This document shows positions 47,887 through 59,765 of a stretch of 64,000 nucleotides of DNA, in pieces. The DNA is from Solanum dulcamara. Lineage: Eukaryota; Streptophyta; Magnoliopsida; Solanales; Solanaceae. A program made the translations under genes and the position numbers. Each line of letters starts with the position of its first letter. Positions within the stretch are counted from its first letter, which is position 1. The stretch is taken from contig NC_077242.1 in the NCBI RefSeq assembly GCF_947179165.1, forward strand, positions 43,765,097-43,829,096, given 5' to 3'. The notes beneath the pieces are model-generated. The model worked only from the letters and a program-made list of their open reading frames with translations. It was not told where the DNA came from and did not search any database.

Positions 47887-48007
47887 TTATGCGATCATAG
47901 CAGCACTAACGCACCGGATCCCACCGGAATTTCAAAGTTAAACGTGCTTGGTCGAGAGTAGTACTAGGATGGGTCACCCTCGAGAAGTCCTCGTGTCACG
48001 TTCCATT
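47887..48007 (+). pseudogene. 5S rRNA-derived segment in B (antisense to B)
   Basis: Plus strand over about 120 bases aligns end to end with plant 5S rRNA: GCGATCATAGCAGCACTAAC, GCACCGGATCCCA, AAGTTAAACGTGCTTGG (A box), GAGAGTAGTACTAGGATGGG (intermediate element to C box), AAGTCCTCGTGT. Differences cluster between the boxes and near the end. It sits at the same place and in the same orientation relative to the element as in A. Not a tandem 5S gene; no T-run terminator directly after it (first TTTT near 48114). Confidence 0.9.
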
Positions 48008-50587
48008 GCAATCCTTCTAATAATGTGCGAAGGCACACAACCTAGCCTAGGATTTACCTCAACATCTTCTTGCTAGTCGTCATGCTTTGCCTTGCCCTCT
48101 CCTCTTTTATCTTACAATCGGTACCGGGGTAGATCTTTAGTTCCACCACAACCATGTCTTAAATCTCCCGTAGTACTAATTCCATTTCGATAGTTTGGCT
48201 TAACCTCTCTTTGCATCTCTCTATAACGTGTCCAAAACATCATAACTATATTGTCCTTCTTGAACCCTTACTCCTTTTCTCATGTACTTACTCACTTGTC
48301 CCTAAACGTAACACATACATATTCATAGGTTTCATAACCATTCTGATACAACTTGTATGAGGTGGACATAGTATTTTTATTTCCTGGATCATTCTATTGT
48401 ATTTATCTTATTTACATTGAAACTAGTTCGTCCCATCTTATCATACTTCTTTATCTTCCTTTATTCACTATTTTCTCTTCTTGCCTCCTATCATCGAAGG
48501 TTTTCTGTTCTATTTACTTGGTTATTTATCCATCGCAACATCATTTGCGACCAACTATGTAGCCAACATTTTGGCTTTTGACCTACCATGGTATCGTTAT
48601 CCTTCATACGATCTCTTGAGTTATTCGATACCATTTCCTAGTCGTACCTTTTCCTTTTTATACATACCCATCTTCTAACATTATGTCATGCAGGGTCTTG
48701 TAAAAAACTTCTTAACACTGCCTTAAATACCATGTTGACTTCTACCCAATTATTGGTGGTTTTCAGACCTTCCTAACTGGTTTCATCCAGGGATCTTATT
48801 GAAGTTTAAGCATTCATGTCAAATATATTTTAGTGTCCATTGTTTCTATCTCACCCTTGCATTTCTCTTAGCCGCTTCCCCCTTTTAAGTACTTATACCT
48901 TTATCCGCTTATACCTTGCTCTATGTCTCTATGTCAAGTCTCAAATTTGTCCAATCTCGTCTCCCCATCTACTTGGTACTATATCACACACATGTCTTTC
49001 TTTACAAATTATAACGTGATTATCCACGTGTGAAGCCTTAACTAAATCATGAGGTGATGAGAGCCTTCCCATACATAATGTGATATCTCATCTACAACTC
49101 ATCCAATGCCACATTCTCCTTATTTTTATCAAAGGTTAATTCACACGTATAGCCGTTCCTATTTTAATTAGGCAACACTTGTATTCTGATGATGATTATC
49201 CAAGGTTCTCTCAGAGTAGTAGCTTTATCCCAACCTATATCCTTTGTTTCTTGGGGTGAACGTAAGTTGCACCATTTATTCCTTAAGTTTGCCATCTTTG
49301 TCTCTTAAGGGTTCTATTATTTTTGGGGCGACGTTGTGTGCACGTATCATTCCTTTATACCTTTTGCCTCTTGCCCTTACTGTGTACCCAACACAGGTTT
49401 TTAATCTAGTCAAAACATACCATGTGCGCCTTACTAGCGGTCTTACCTTATCCCCGTATTGTTGTACCACACCTTTAAACTCATACTTGCATATTCAATT
49501 CATGATATCTATCTGGGGTGCTTCTTTTCGAATTTCCTCCCATATATTCCATCTTCAATTAGTTGGTGAAGGGCTAATAAAGTGTTATCCTGAAGCATAT
49601 TCCAATCATCACTAGCAGGGAACTAAAATCCAATGAGCATCCCAATGCTCCTTAGTGCTTGACTCACATAGACTCCCTCTAGATCTATTCTTGAGTCGTG
49701 AACAACTTATCTTGTCCTCAAATAATAGTTGAGGGTTCTGTACTTTCCAACAAGAATGAAACTCCATCATCAGTCATCTTGCCCCTCAACATGATCTTTC
49801 CCTAAGGCAAAATACAGCTGAAGATACCTTAGTCTGAACTTTGCTGCTCAGATAGGCTCTTGTTTCTCCGAAATAAAATTCCCCAAGTAAAATGGGTGCC
49901 CCTTATGGATGACCTGGAGGGTACCTTTACAGCTTTAGTTCAATATAATAGGGGTACTTGGTATCAACTTCCAAGGAATATTAAGAATCTATATTTCATT
50001 CCCCTTTTTTTTTGTTCTTTGAAAATTTCGGCAGAGTTTCCTCTATACTCCTTAGTATCACCAAAACCTGTACGCAGGAAATACCAATAATGCCTCTCAG
50101 GGCCAACATATATATATATTAATATCATATCACAGCCACACAGGGCTTTCAATATAATCTCATATCGCATCCACATAGGGCCTTTAATATCAATAATAGT
50201 ATGAAAAGGATGAACTTACCTCATGTGTCCAACTCAACCTGCATCTATTATACTTTTCGATCTACTTTCCTTTCAGTTTTCGACTTTAAGTTTCAATCAT
50301 GTTTCAATAACTTACCAAAAAGATATCTTTCGTGTCCTTGCTTACCGGCGTGCTTTGTAACTTCTAATGTCGTCAATTAATTCCTCTGGTTGATATGTCC
50401 TTCTGCTAAAGTCCAAGGTTAATATAAAGAGTTTTTCTATGACTCAGATCTATAGCACGATCTTAGATATGAAAGAAAGGTAACATCCTAAATGCCTTGT
50501 AGCCTCCTATTTATAGATGTGGAGCGTAACACATCGATAAACAAGACTCTACTAGACATGGTCTGTAGAAATTCCAAGGAAGGACCA
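48008..50587 (-). other. B leader, with an intron-like segment
   Basis: Non-coding 2.6 kb that matches A's leader in blocks. The minus strand has a consensus donor GAG|GTAAGT at 50219 and an acceptor-like ...CGTACAG ending at 50068, giving a 152-bp intron-like segment at the same place as in A. The 123-codon ORF at 49244-49615 has no counterpart in A and is not called a gene. Confidence 0.65.
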
Positions 50588-50598
50588 CTCTGATACCA
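50588..50598 (-). promoter_or_regulatory. B primer-binding site (initiator tRNA-Met)
   Basis: Plus-strand CTCTGATACCA is the reverse complement of TGGTATCAGAG, four bases from the LTR end, as in A. Confidence 0.9.
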
Positions 50599-50602
50599 CT
50601 TT

Positions 50603-53600
50603 TGTTATGATCCAACCTCGTAGACCATGATGGGTTCCCAAACTAGGCACTCACTATATCCCTGCTATTTGTAAGTAAATCTGTCCCCTGTTTAAGTTAT
50701 AGCACATCAACAGGCAGGATAACATATAAGCCAGCGAGGCTTATCATAGGCACCATTGTACATACATGCATATACAACCCATACACAACCTACACATATG
50801 TCCACAGACCTCTAAGAATAAGAACAATAACATAAGGCAGAACAGGGCACCTGCCGTACCCGTGAACAAATAAATATATACATCGAGAGTTAATACCAAA
50901 ACTAGCCTCTAGCACAATGGAGTTCTTTTGAACTGCTGAGTGGAACTCCTATGCTGATGGATCCCCAAAGTGTATATCTGTACCTGCGGGTATGAACGCA
51001 GCCCCCCTGAGAAAGAAGAGGTCAGTTGGACATATGTACTGAGTATGTAAAGCATAGACATCCTAAGGAAATTATAGGTTGCGTAGGGATGCAGGGGAAT
51101 GTATAACATTTAACCATTTACCATTATCGCATCGTATAAAAGAAAGTCATACATATTACCATCATGTACTGTGCCCGACCTATTTTGGGGACTCGGTGTA
51201 TCATCTACATCATTCTATCATCATATGCACATATATATTATTAGCGACATGGAATATATAGCCCGATCCATGTATATAATAAGTACATGCCGAGGAACAT
51301 ACTACCCGATCTACATATACAGTAATGCCGAGGAACGTTCGGTCCGATTCAGATATCATATAGTAATGCCGAGGAACGTTTGGTCTGATCCAGATATCAT
51401 ATATACATACGTACCCGTCCCTCTAGTGAGTGACTCGGTGAATCATAACTATAAGACCATTATAGGGTCCGGCGCCATTACCACCTTATCACATCACATC
51501 ATCATACATATATATATACATACATACCTGGCCCTCTAGTGAGGGACTTGGTGAGTTGTTCATGTCATTGCATTATCATTTCCTCATATAACGTACCCGG
51601 CCCTTTAGTAAGGGACTCGATGGATAATGCAGTGAACTGTGCATGATTACGTACCTAGCCCGGGAATTGGTGATAGAAGGGTTACCATATACACAAGTAG
51701 AGTAGTGAGTAACCATATGCATTTTAGATTGTATTTGAGACTTGATGGAATACTCAAAATGTGTTATCACTCAAAAACCAAGACAAGAGTCATTTCAAGT
51801 ACCTTTTGATTTCCACTATGTATTAGGTCAAAATGGAACTTTTGGAATCATATTCCCGTATCAAGTCATGATCAAATATCTTTTAGGAATCAAGAAGTTG
51901 GCTATCCTAGTGGCTTTAACAAGAGGAACTTCCTTGGAATCGTATACACTTCATCTATTTGTTTTATAAAGATCAAGTCAAAAAGAAAGGAAGAATAGCT
52001 TTACGTACTTACTACTTCCTAATGTATAGAAAAACTTGAGAAGCAATAGATCAATTATTGAAAGAGTTCCAACATTGGAGGATGAGTAAGAAACACTAAG
52101 GAATAGAGTCACCTCCTAGATTGTATCATCTTTTACGTACATCTAGGACATGCCAAAAGAAGAGAAAGAATAAGCTTTACATACTCTCTACTTTCCCCCA
52201 TGTAGTCATCATATGCATATATCGTACCTGGACTGTCATGGCTCAGTGAATAATTATAGCATAATAGCCTCACACTTATATCAAAAGCATACCAAGAGGA
52301 ATGAAGGATATCTCTATATACTCATGCCAAAGACATGCCGAGAGAAAGGAAATAACGCCACATACTTACTACTCTCCATCATATAGAAGCCTTGAGAGGC
52401 AATAACTCAACTAGTATAGGAATTCTACCTTCGAGAAGTGAATAAGAATTATAGTCATACTTGGGGTTATATGAATGGAATTATCCCCACATTTCGTATA
52501 TCAATCACTTAAGGCTAAGACATGCCAGGAGAAAGCTGCACATACTTTTTTTGGGATTAATTAAAATCCGGATTGCCTTAATACCTTCTTAACCTATTTA
52601 ATATGAAAGTAATACTACGATTAATAGCTTTTCACTTTCCAATATCCCACTCTACACCCAAGTACAAATAGGAATTATTTCCTTATCCATTACCCTCGAC
52701 TAGTTTGTTACTAGTTCTAATGCTACCGAAAATCGGACAACATTTGCCTTGTAACTTCAACATCCCCAAGGTTTCAACTTTGCTACTGTGCCAACAAACA
52801 TACCAAAAACAACAACAAGAATCATATATACAATTAAACCACCTCAACATTACACAATAAAACTCCAAATAACTAGCTCAAAACTACGATACAAAAATAG
52901 AGTTTTTAATCTTTATTTCATAAAATCTTTAACCATACCAAATGGAGGGTCGTGTGGCTGAAACCATAAGAACCCACACCCTTTTTAAAACACTTTAAAT
53001 CCCTGAAACACGCAACCCAACCAGCTTCACTCGCATCACCACAATGACAACCCACTACTCGACTTCGATTTAGCTATAACCATATCTGTTTAGTTTGTTT
53101 CTAACGTCAAGCATACTTATGCAATTTTTCCCCTTGAAACCTTATTTAAGACATTTAATATACCTCATAACAACATCATAAGAACTTATTTGAAAGGGAA
53201 GCCCTTACCTTTCCTGAAACTCGTCAAACTCGTCAAAACTTACCTTGGAAGTTCCTTCAGCGAGACTAAATCTTTGTGGCCGTTTGCTATCCTTTTGGGG
53301 CTTCTTAAAACCATATATTTACATTAATAACACCTTCATACCCTCTTGGTAGACCCTATATAATTAATTCATGGAACTAAATCAGAGAACTCACCTTTTT
53401 CTCCCCAAAACTGTAGCCCTCTTTCTCTAGCTTTAAATTTTCTCTTCTCTTCTTCTTTCTAGAATTTTCTTTTGATTAAAATGAAATAAAAGATAAGGAT
53501 GGGATAAAAGTCATGAAACATACACATATAGTCTACTTTAGGTGGTGACATGTGTCAAGCCCTAAGTGGTGACATATGTCAAGCCCTAAGTGGTGACATG

Positions 53601-54184
53601 TGTCAAGCCCTCATTGGGCCAACACACCCCTTTCCTCCAATCACAGGCTTCCATGTGGCATGTGGGAGGGGGGGCGGTCCACCACCCTTGATCCAACTGT
53701 TCCACATGTCACTCTATCATGCTGCCACATGGCACTCTCTTTTCCCTCTCGTGGGTTTATAATCTCATCTAACTTTACGAACCTATGTAATCCTTGCTAC
53801 ATAAGCTTGGTATGTACTCCAGTAGCTTGTTTATGTAAGATTTACAAGTTGGTAGCTTACATAAATAAGTCGTGTCCTATAACTCATTATTCGGTCTCCA
53901 ACGTTTTCCAGATTCTTATAACTCTATTTCTAATCTTCTCTACTATAGGGTATCGCATTCTCCTTTCCTTAGAGTTTTTTGATAGCGTTATAGATTACCT
54001 GGCTCACATGGTGACTCTTAAGAAGCTTAAGAGTTCTTAAGAAGGCTTAAGAAGCTTTAAGAAGCTTTAAGAAACTTTAGGAGACCTTAAGAATCTTAAG
54101 AGGCTTACGATCCTTCCAAGAACTTAAGAGCCTTTCAAGAGAATTAAGAATGCATTCCAAAGTACAAAAGTATGGGGTGTAACA
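50603..54184 (-). repeat. B 5' LTR (3.58 kb)
   Basis: Plus strand TGTTATGATCC to GGGGTGTAACA. Contains, in plus order: three ~40-bp repeats 'tgccgaggaac...' (51288, 51326, 51367), the CCGG..CTCGG motif block (51410-51680), a triplicated 'ggtgacatgtgtcaagccctaag' unit (53543-53612), a TATA-like run near 53520 and TTCTTAAG-type repeats (54015-54140). Full-length counterpart of the deleted 3' LTR. Confidence 0.9.
51250..51410. repeat. ~40-bp tandem repeats in B's 5' LTR
   Basis: Units starting TGCCGAGGAAC at 51288, 51326 and 51367, with a more decayed unit before them (about 51250). Related units are in A's LTR near 26560-26620 and in the tail at 59805-59870. Confidence 0.7.
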
Positions 54185-55504
54185 GGTACCTTGGAAGGTT
54201 CTTAAACTTCTTAAGCTTCTCAAGTATCTTTAAAGGTTCTTAAGTTTTTGGAAGGATTTTTAAGTTTCTTAAAGCTTCTTAAAGCTTCTCAAGCTTCTTA
54301 GAAGTTACCATGGGAGTCGTATAGTTCATAACTCTATCTAACAACTCTAAAGATGGGAGAATGTGACACCTCATGATAGGAAAGATTGGAAATAGAGTTG
54401 TAAGAATCCAAAAGAAGTTGGATACAAAATAATGAGTAGTAGGACTCGACTTACTTACGTAAGCTACCAACTTAGAAATATGATATACTTAAGCTACTTG
54501 AGTACATACCAAGATTACGTAGCAATGATTACATAGGTTCATAAAGTAAGATGAGATTGCGAACCCACGAGGAGGAAAAAAGAGTGCCACATGGCAGCAT
54601 GAGAGAGTGCCATGTGGCATCAGCTGAAGCAAGGGTGGTGGACCCCACCTACCATGTTGAAGCCCGTGGTTGGAAGGCATGGTGTGTTGGGACAATAAGG
54701 GCTTGACGCGTGTTACCACTTAGGGGTTGACATGTGTCAGTCCCCCGTAAGGTGGCATATATGTATATATATTATAAGTCATCCTTATCTCCAAACAAAA
54801 AGTCATTCTTCCACAAAAATATCTAGGCAAAGTATAAGAGAAGAAAAGTCTAGAAAGAAAAAGAGAGAAGAGGAACCTTAAACTTGAGAAAGAGAGCCAC
54901 GGATTTGGAGTCAAAAAGGTAAGTTCTCCAATTTTATTTCTTGAATTAAATATATAGGGTATACCATGATGTTATGAAGGTGTTATTAATGAAAATTTAT
55001 GGTTTTAATCAGCACCAGAATGTTAGCAAATAGCTCAAAGTTCTAACCACGCTAGGACAACTTCCGAGGCGAGTTTTGGCAAGTTTTAGCGAGTTTCGGG
55101 TAAGATAAGGTTTTACCTTTCAAATTGGAGTTTATGATGTTTTTATGTGGTATATTAAAGGTATTAAAAAAGGTTGTAAGTGGAAAAATTGCATAAGGAT
55201 GGTTGACTTTAGGAACAAACTAAATTGAAGTCGTTGTAGTTAAATCGAAGTCGAGTAGTGTGTTGCAATTGTGGTGCTGTGGTTGCAGCTGGTTGGTTGA
55301 CGTGTTGAACGGTTTGAAAGTATTCTAAAAGGGGTTTGGGTACTTCTGGTTGCATCCACATGACCCTGCATTTAGTATGGTTAAAGGTTTTACGAAATAA
55401 AGGTTAAAAACTCTATTTTGGTGTTGTAGTTTTGAGCTAGTTATTTGGAGTTGTATTAGGTAATGTTGAAGTGAATTATTTATATATATGCTTCTGGTTT
55501 TTGT
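54185..55504 (+). repeat. A 3' LTR, continuation after B
   Basis: Continues exactly where 39836 stops and follows A's 5' LTR (24069-25350) closely, including the paired boxes and TATA run (54700-54770) and the donor-like AAAAAG|GTAAGTTCT near 54918. It ends at 'cttctggtttttgt' where a new LTR start follows. Confidence 0.9.
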
Positions 55505-56872
55505 TGTTACACCCCGTACTTTTGTACCTTGGAATGCATTCTTAAGTCTCTTTAAAGGCTCTTAAGTTTCATGGAAGGATTGTAAGCCTCTTAAGTTTCT
55601 TAAGTTTTCGTAAAGTTTCTTAAAGCTTCTAAAAGCTTCTTCAGACTTCTTAAGAGTTACCATGTGAGCCGGATAATCTATAATGCTATCAAACAACTCT
55701 AAGGAAAGGAGAGTGTGACATCCCATGGAAGGGAAGATTGGAAATAAAGTTATAGGAATCCAAAAGGAATTAGAGGCCAAGTAGTGAGTCGTAGGACCCG
55801 ACTTACTTGTGTAATCTATTACCTTGGATGTGTTACATACTTAAGCTGCCAACTTGGAAATTTTACATACTTAAGCTACTTGAGTACACACCAAGCTTAC
55901 GTAGCAAGGATTACATAAATTTGTAAAAGAAGACAAGATTATAAACCCACGAGGGGGAAAATAAGGGGACACGTGGCAGCATGAGAGAGTGATACATGGA
56001 AACATGAGATAGTGCCACATGACAGCAGTTGGAGCAAGGGGTTGACCCCACATGCCACATGGCAGCCCCGGATTGGAGGAGGTGATAAATTGGCCCAATG
56101 AGGGCTTGACATGTGTCACCACTTAGGGTTTGACATGTTTCACCCCCTTAGGTGGACTACATATATATGTGTCTTAAGACTTATCAAAGTTCCATACATT
56201 TCTATAAAACTCAAGAATAAGAAAGAAAGGAAGAGAAGAAACTAGAGAGGTAGAGAGAGAGGGCCACGGATTTAGAGCCAAAAAGGTAAGTTCTTCAATT
56301 TTGTTACTTGAATTAATTATATAAGGTATACCACAATGTTATGAAGGTCTTATTAATGAAAATTTATGGTTTTTAGCAGCACCAAAATGTTAGCAAAAAG
56401 CCCCAACATTCTAGCCGCACTAGGAGAGCTTTCAAGGCGAGTTTTGGCAAGTTTTGGCGAGTTTTGGGTAAGGTAAGGTTTTCCCTTTAAAATTGGAGTT
56501 TATGATGTAGTTATGTGGTATATTATATGTCTTAAACAAGGTTGGAGGTTGAAAAATTGCATAAGGATGGTTGATGTTAGGAACAAACTAAATTGAAGTC
56601 GGCGTAGTTAAATCGAAGTCGAGTAGTGTGTTGAGATTGTGGTGCTGTGGTTGAACCTGGTTGGTTGACGTGTTGCACGGTTTCAAATTATTATAAAAGG
56701 GGTGTGGTTACTTCTGTTTTCATCCACATAACCCTCCATTTAGTATGGTTAAAGGTTTTACGAAATAAAGGTTAAAAACTCTATTTTGGTATCGTAGTTT
56801 TGAGCTAGTTGTTTGGAGTTGTATTGGGTAATGTTGAAGTGAATTATTTATATATATGATGCTGGTTTTTTT
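55505..56872 (+). repeat. F: first 1.37 kb of a further LTR
   Basis: Starts TGTTACACCCCGTAC; closer to G than to A in the TTCTTAAG-rich start. It carries GACACGTGGC (55968-55977), a full G-box. It stops at the same internal point (after 'gatgctggttttttt') at which A's segment stopped. Confidence 0.85.
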
Positions 56873-59765
56873 TGTTACACCCCATAGTTTTGTACCTTGG
56901 AACGCGTTCTTAAGTCTCTTGAAAGGCTCTTATGTTTCATGGAAGGATTGTAAGCCTCTTAAGTTTCTTAAGGTTTTGTAAAGTTTCTTAAAGCTTCTAA
57001 AAGCTTCTTCAGACTTCTTAAGAACTATTAAGATTCTTAAGAGTTACTATTTGAGACGGATAATCTATATAGCTATCAAACAACTCTAAGGAAAGGTGAG
57101 TGTGATACCCCATGGCAAGGAAGATTGGAAATAAAGTTATAGGAATCCGAAAGGAATTGGAGGCCAAGTAGTGAGTCGTAGGACCCGACTTACTTGTGTA
57201 AGCTATTACCTTGGATGTGTTACATACGTAAGCTACCAACTTGGAAATTTTACATACTTAAGCTACTTGAGTACATACCAAGCTTACGTAGATGGGATTA
57301 CATAAATTCATAAATGAAGACGAGATTACGAATCCACGAGGGAGAAAAAGAAGGGGACACGTGGCAGCATAAGAGAGTGACACATGGAAGAATGATAAAG
57401 TGCCACATGACAACAGTTGGAGCAAGGGGGTGGGCCCCACATGCCACATGGTAGCCTCGAATTGGAGGAGGTGATGCATTGGCCCAATGAGGGATTGACA
57501 TTTGTCACCACTTAGGGTTTGACACGTGTCACCCCCTTAGGTGACCTATATATATATGTTTCTTAAGACTTATCAAAGTTCCATACATTTCTAGAAAACT
57601 CAAGAATAAGAAAGAAAGGAAGAGAAGAAACAAGATAGATAGAGAGATAAGGCCACAAATTTGGAGCTAAAAAGATAAGTTCTCTGATTTCGTTCTGTGA
57701 ATTAATTATCTAGGGTATAAAAAGAGGTTATTAAGGTGTTATTAATGAAAATTTATGGTTTGTAGAAGAAACAAAGAGTTAGCAAACAGCCCCAAAGTTC
57801 TAGCCGCGCTAGGAGAGCTTTTGAGGCGAGTTTTGGCTAGTTTTAGATAAGGTAAGGTTTTACCTTTCAAATTGGAGTTTATGATGTTGTTATGTGGTAT
57901 ATAAAATGTCTTAAACAAGGTTTGAAGTGGAAAAATTGCATAAGGATGGTTGACGTTAGGAACAAACTAAATTGAAGTCATCGTAGTTAAATCAAAGTCG
58001 AGTAGTGTGGTGCGATTGTGGTGCTGCAATTGTAGATGGTTGGTTCACGTGTTGCAGGGATGGAAATTGTTCTAAAAGGGGTGTGGTAACTTATGGTTGC
58101 AGCCATACGACCCTCCATTTAGTATGGTTAAAGGTTTTACAAAATAAAGGTTAAAAACTCTATTTTGGTATCGTAGTTTTGAGCTAGTTGTTTGGAGTTA
58201 TATTGGGTAATGTTGAAGCGAATTATTTATATATATAATGATGGTTTTTTTGTTGGTATGGTTGTTGACATGGTTTCCTAGTTTAAATCTCAGATATGTT
58301 GAAGTTATACGGGAGATGCTGCCCGATTTTCGGTAACTTAGGAACTAGTAATGAACTAGTCGAGGAAAATAGATAAGGAAATGACCTCTATGGAGACTTG
58401 GTTGTAGAGTTGTAATTGGAAAGTGAAAGGTCATTAACCATAGTATTACTTTCATGTTAAATAGGTTCAGGAGACAACGAAGCGAACATATTAGGAGTAA
58501 TCCGTAAGAGGTATGTAAAGCTAACCATTCCTTCTTTTGGCATGTCTTTGGCATAAGTATGTAAAACTAACCGTTCTTTCTCTTGGCATGTTTTGACATA
58601 AGTATATAAAGCTAATCTTCCTTTTTGGCATGGTTTTTATGAAACAAATATATGACTTTTATATGATTCCAAGGAAGTTCCTATTTGTAGAGCCGCTAGG
58701 ATGGCCAATTTCTTGATTTTCCAAAGGATATTTTATCGTGCCTAGATACGTGTATATGATTCCAAAAGTTCTATTTGTATATAACTCATAATGATATTTC
58801 AAAGGTACTTTATACGACTCTTGTCTTGATTTTTGAATAATAGCTCATTTTGTTAACTCCATCGAGTCTCAAAAATGATTTAAAGTGCATTTAGTTTCTC
58901 ACCACTCCACTCACGGATGCCTCAATGCTTCCTTCTCCAAGCCTGGGTAAGGTTTTGTTATCATGCGTACTTCTCTACATCATTCATTCTGCCCCAACGT
59001 GAGGGAGAAGGTACACCCTATACATGGGTTTTATTTGTGGAGTTATGTTGTGCCATGTATACATATGATATGATATGATCTGATATGACCATCTAATATG
59101 ATATAATTTGTTACGGAGATATTCCCTACTCTAGAGTTATGATGTGCGGTGGCACTAGTGATGGGGCAACAACCATGATTTGTTCACCGAGTCCCATAAT
59201 GGGGCCAGATATGGCATATGTTTCTCTGCATACATTATCTGTGGTTATGAAAAGTATTTTGATATTTTGGATATTTTGCTCATTTTTGCACCTTCTGTTC
59301 TGGTAATAGCTTTACCTATTACAGTCCATGCTTTACATACTCGATATATTTTTTGTACTGACCCCCTATTTTTAGGGGGGGCTGCATTATATGCCTGCAG
59401 GTCCAAATGTTTGGTTTGCTGATCTGCTCGCTTAGGACATCCACCCTGTTTGTTAGTAGTGCTCTTTTGTCCGTATCCCTATTTTGGTACTAACTTTTCT
59501 ATTATATATTTGTACATATTGGTTAAGGGTACGAGGGGGCCTGTCCCTTCATATGACTAGACTATCATTCTATAGAGGTCTGTAGACTTGTGATGTGGGT
59601 TATGTATATATGTATTGGGCTTTATATTCTGTGATGGTCTTAATGGCCCTCTTGTGCTATATCTGTTCTCATGCACTCTCTAGCAACCCCTTTTTGATTT
59701 CTACTTTTGTTTATTTTTCTAACACACTAAGTGGGGCTAAGGGTACATATGGGTGCCTAACTCGG
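56873..59765 (+). repeat. G: nearly complete LTR of the J subfamily
   Basis: Starts TGTTACACCCCATAG and runs 2.9 kb; its second half matches J (inverted), not A. It has TGACACGTGTCA (57520-57531) just upstream of a TATA run (57543-57560), and GACACGTGGC at 57348-57357. Relative to J it lacks its last ~35 bp; at 'ctcgg' (59761-59765) it passes into A-type LTR sequence. Confidence 0.85.

Larger units (their letters stand above)
39837..54184 (-). mobile_element. Element B: same family as A, inserted in A's 3' LTR
   Basis: Minus-strand element with LTRs 39837-42845 plus 46340-46354 (3') and 50603-54184 (5'). A's LTR sequence stops at 39836 and resumes at 54185 ('ggtaccttggaagg', as in 24059-24075), which proves the insertion. 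The flanking pentamers TATAC and GGTAC are an imperfect target duplication. The interior (46355-50602, 4.2 kb) has a leader, an antisense 5S-like segment and an integrase/chromodomain remnant; gag to RNase H is absent. Length without solo LTR K is about 10.9 kb. Confidence 0.9.

Noticed and set aside
47887..48007. Functional 5S rRNA gene
   Set aside because: Single copy with many substitutions, no terminator directly after it, embedded in a retroelement at the same place as in element A.
49244..49615. 123-codon ORF in B's leader
   Set aside because: No counterpart in the matching part of A's leader, opposite to the element, no domain.
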